Positions 6,416 to 7,341 of a stretch of 7,341 nucleotides of DNA are shown piece after piece. Each line of letters begins with the position of its first letter. Within the stretch, counting starts at the first letter, position 1. A program made the position numbers and the translations under genes. Source of the DNA: Gemmatimonadales bacterium (GTDB taxonomy: Bacteria > Gemmatimonadota > Gemmatimonadetes > Palauibacterales > Palauibacteraceae); assembly GCA_030636765.1 (NCBI GenBank), contig DAOVWI010000107.1:1-7341 (forward strand), in the 5' to 3' direction. The notes beneath the pieces were generated by a model, which worked only from the letters and a program-made list of their open reading frames with translations, was not told where the DNA came from and did no database searches.

Positions 6416-7228
6416 TTACTGGTTTACGCGCACTTCCTTCGTGATTGAGGTTATCTCGAACTGGCCGGATTCGAGCATCTTCCGGAGCTTCTCCATCTGC
6501 CCCCCCATCATCCGCTCGACCATGGCGCGCTGGGAGGCATCCATCCCCTCCAGGTTCCTCTCCATCTCCTCCAGGCCCTTCCGCGCTTCCTCGGCATCCT
6601 CCTCCGACATTCCGGCGGCGAGGCCGGTGGCCGTGATGTGCAGCTGGAAGGGGTGGAGCATGCCCTCCACCTCACGATAATCCGAAAGAACGGTCACGGC
6701 GGTCATGGGACGGGTCTTGCCGTCGGCCGTGATCTCCCCCTGCATCTCCATCTTCCGAATGAGGTGATCGTCCGTGTCCACGTAAAGCTTGCCCTTCTTG
6801 GGGAAGAAATCGCCCCGGTCCCCCATGGCCATCTCCTGGTCGAAGTCCAGGCCGCTGAGATCGACGACCACGACATGACACTGCTCCCCGTCGACCAATG
6901 CTCTGCCCTCCAGCTCGGCGCGCTCGGCGATCTTCGGGTACATCCTATAGAAGTTCGACATCCCGCCGCTGCCGGCGCCCTCCTGGCCCTTCGGCACGAA
7001 CACAGTTCGGCCCTCCACCTCCGTTCGCTCGAAGGTAATGCTGGTCTCGAACCCCATCGTCTCCTGCACGATGGTGTAGTTCTCGATCCCCTCCATCCGC
7101 CGCTCGTATTCCTCGAGGGAGGTCATGAGGATCTCCTTCGCGGACTGCGCCGCGGCGGCCGGCGGGAAGGCGAGAACGACCGCGAGCGGCAACAGACGTC
7201 GTGCGGCAGAGGTCGGCAGGATCTTCAT
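6416..7228 (-). CDS. Secreted LolA/RseB-like protein with Met-rich C-terminal helical segment
   Basis: The protein has 270 residues from the ATG at 7226-7228. A TTG one codon upstream is possible, but AAGGAGG is spaced 7 nt from the ATG. Residues 1-27 are a signal peptide with Arg10 and Arg11, a hydrophobic core and an AAAA-Q cleavage site, so it should be periplasmic or secreted; no lipobox Cys is present. The mature part begins with a helix (about 30-47), then runs of predicted strands: ENYTIVQETM, TSITFERTEVEGRTVFVPK, CHVVVVDL, KGKLYVDTDDHLIRKMEMQGE, TAVTVLSDYREVEGMLHPFQLHITA. The layout of a strand carrying DTDDHLIRKMEM followed by SDYREVEGMLHPF resembles LolA/RseB-like folds that bind lipid or lipoprotein. 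Residues 207-254 form a charged, Met-rich helical stretch inserted before the last strand (QFEITSITKEVRVN). The specific function is unknown. carB lies 252 bp downstream on the same strand, too far to imply a tight operon. Confidence 0.8.
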   Translation of the reverse strand: MKILPTSAARRLLPLAVVLAFPPAAAAQSAKEILMTSLEEYERRMEGIENYTIVQETMGFETSITFERTEVEGRTVFVPKGQEGAGSGGMSNFYRMYPKIAERAELEGRALVDGEQCHVVVVDLSGLDFDQEMAMGDRGDFFPKKGKLYVDTDDHLIRKMEMQGEITADGKTRPMTAVTVLSDYREVEGMLHPFQLHITATGLAAGMSEEDAEEARKGLEEMERNLEGMDASQRAMVERMMGGQMEKLRKMLESGQFEITSITKEVRVNQ

Positions 7229-7235
7229 CAACGGT

Positions 7236-7242
7236 CCTCCTT
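7236..7242 (-). promoter_or_regulatory. Shine-Dalgarno of the LolA/RseB-like gene
   Basis: AAGGAGG on the minus strand lies 7 nt before the ATG at 7228. That spacing favours this ATG over the overlapping TTG at 7231. Confidence 0.7.
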
Positions 7243-7256
7243 CAAAGGTGACGAAA

Positions 7257-7285
7257 GAGCCCGGCCGGCTTACCCGACCGGGCTC
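7257..7285 (-). terminator. GC-rich hairpin upstream of the LolA-like gene, possible terminator of the preceding gene
   Basis: GAGCCCGG (7257-7264) pairs with CCGGGCTC (7278-7285). After one mismatch, CGG (7266-7268) pairs with CCG (7274-7276) around a 5-nt loop. On the minus strand the stem is followed by TTTCGTC, a weak U-tract. It could end a minus-strand gene lying beyond the right edge, or form a 5'-leader structure of the LolA-like mRNA. Confidence 0.5.
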
Positions 7286-7301
7286 GTGGTCAAAAGTGCG
7301 G

Positions 7302-7318
7302 CGCTCGGAATCCGAGCG
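7302..7318. repeat. 17-bp near-perfect palindrome at the right edge
   Basis: CGCTCGGA (7302-7309) and TCCGAGCG (7311-7318) flank a single central A. As DNA it has the form of a dimeric-regulator operator. As RNA it gives a 7-bp stem with a 3-nt loop. It lies 16 bp beyond the neighbouring hairpin and 74 bp upstream of the LolA-like start. Confidence 0.5.
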
Positions 7319-7341
7319 TCAAGCGGAGTGGATCCGACCTA

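Noticed and set aside
6235..6420. Protein-like plus-strand stretches (LEFVKGNMQIVEWE, then RGLADEWHVVKLQRDG in another frame) suggesting a frameshifted gene remnant
   Set aside because: The stretches are short, lie in different frames, lack a family match I can name, and merge into antisense of the neighbouring gene. Chance coding-like sequence in GC-rich DNA explains them. A translated search of 6164-6415 that found one homologue spanning both frames would reopen the question.
5435..6448. Plus-strand open frame of 337 codons across the carB start and its upstream gap
   Set aside because: It is antisense to conserved carB sequence for most of its length and has no domain-like motifs. High GC content commonly leaves long open antisense frames.

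Overview
This is a GC-rich, almost fully coding bacterial window with six protein genes. Five lie on the minus strand and one, in the middle, on the plus strand. I see no rRNA, tRNA, CRISPR array, transposase or phage gene. Signal peptides ending in Ala-Gln, an S9 peptidase with an N-terminal propeller and a LolA/RseB-like periplasmic protein suggest a diderm bacterium. The overall style resembles Gemmatimonadota and related soil or marine lineages, but that is an impression and not a phylogenetic result.

Layout from left to right. Positions 1-767 (-) hold the first ~255 residues of a secreted S9-family (prolyl oligopeptidase-like) peptidase that runs off the left edge. Positions 858-1337 (-) hold a four-helix integral membrane protein of the DUF2269/CopD-like type. 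An exact 18-bp direct repeat lies in the short gap between these two genes and overlaps the stop codon of the membrane gene. Positions 1470-2558 (+) hold a 362-residue protein that joins an unrecognised N-terminal region to a class II aldolase/adducin domain with intact zinc-site histidines. Positions 2602-2811 (-) hold a 69-residue DUF6494-like protein, 16 bp downstream of carB and with its Shine-Dalgarno next to the carB stop. Positions 2828-6163 (-) hold carB, the large subunit of carbamoyl-phosphate synthase. It is complete, with both ATP-grasp halves and the regulatory MGS domain, and carries a short acidic repeat insertion. Positions 6416-7228 (-) hold a secreted LolA/RseB-like protein with a Met-rich helical segment near its C-terminus. 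Two inverted repeats lie upstream of it at the right edge.

Functionally this is mostly ordinary genome: one core metabolic gene (carB, pyrimidine and arginine precursor supply) between envelope or secreted proteins and two genes of unknown role. carA is not next to carB, so the glutaminase subunit must be encoded elsewhere. I found no convincing new multi-gene system. The items most worth following are the aldolase fusion protein, the small gene coupled to carB, the insertion in CarB, the Met-rich segment of the LolA-like protein, and the repeats and hairpins at gene boundaries.
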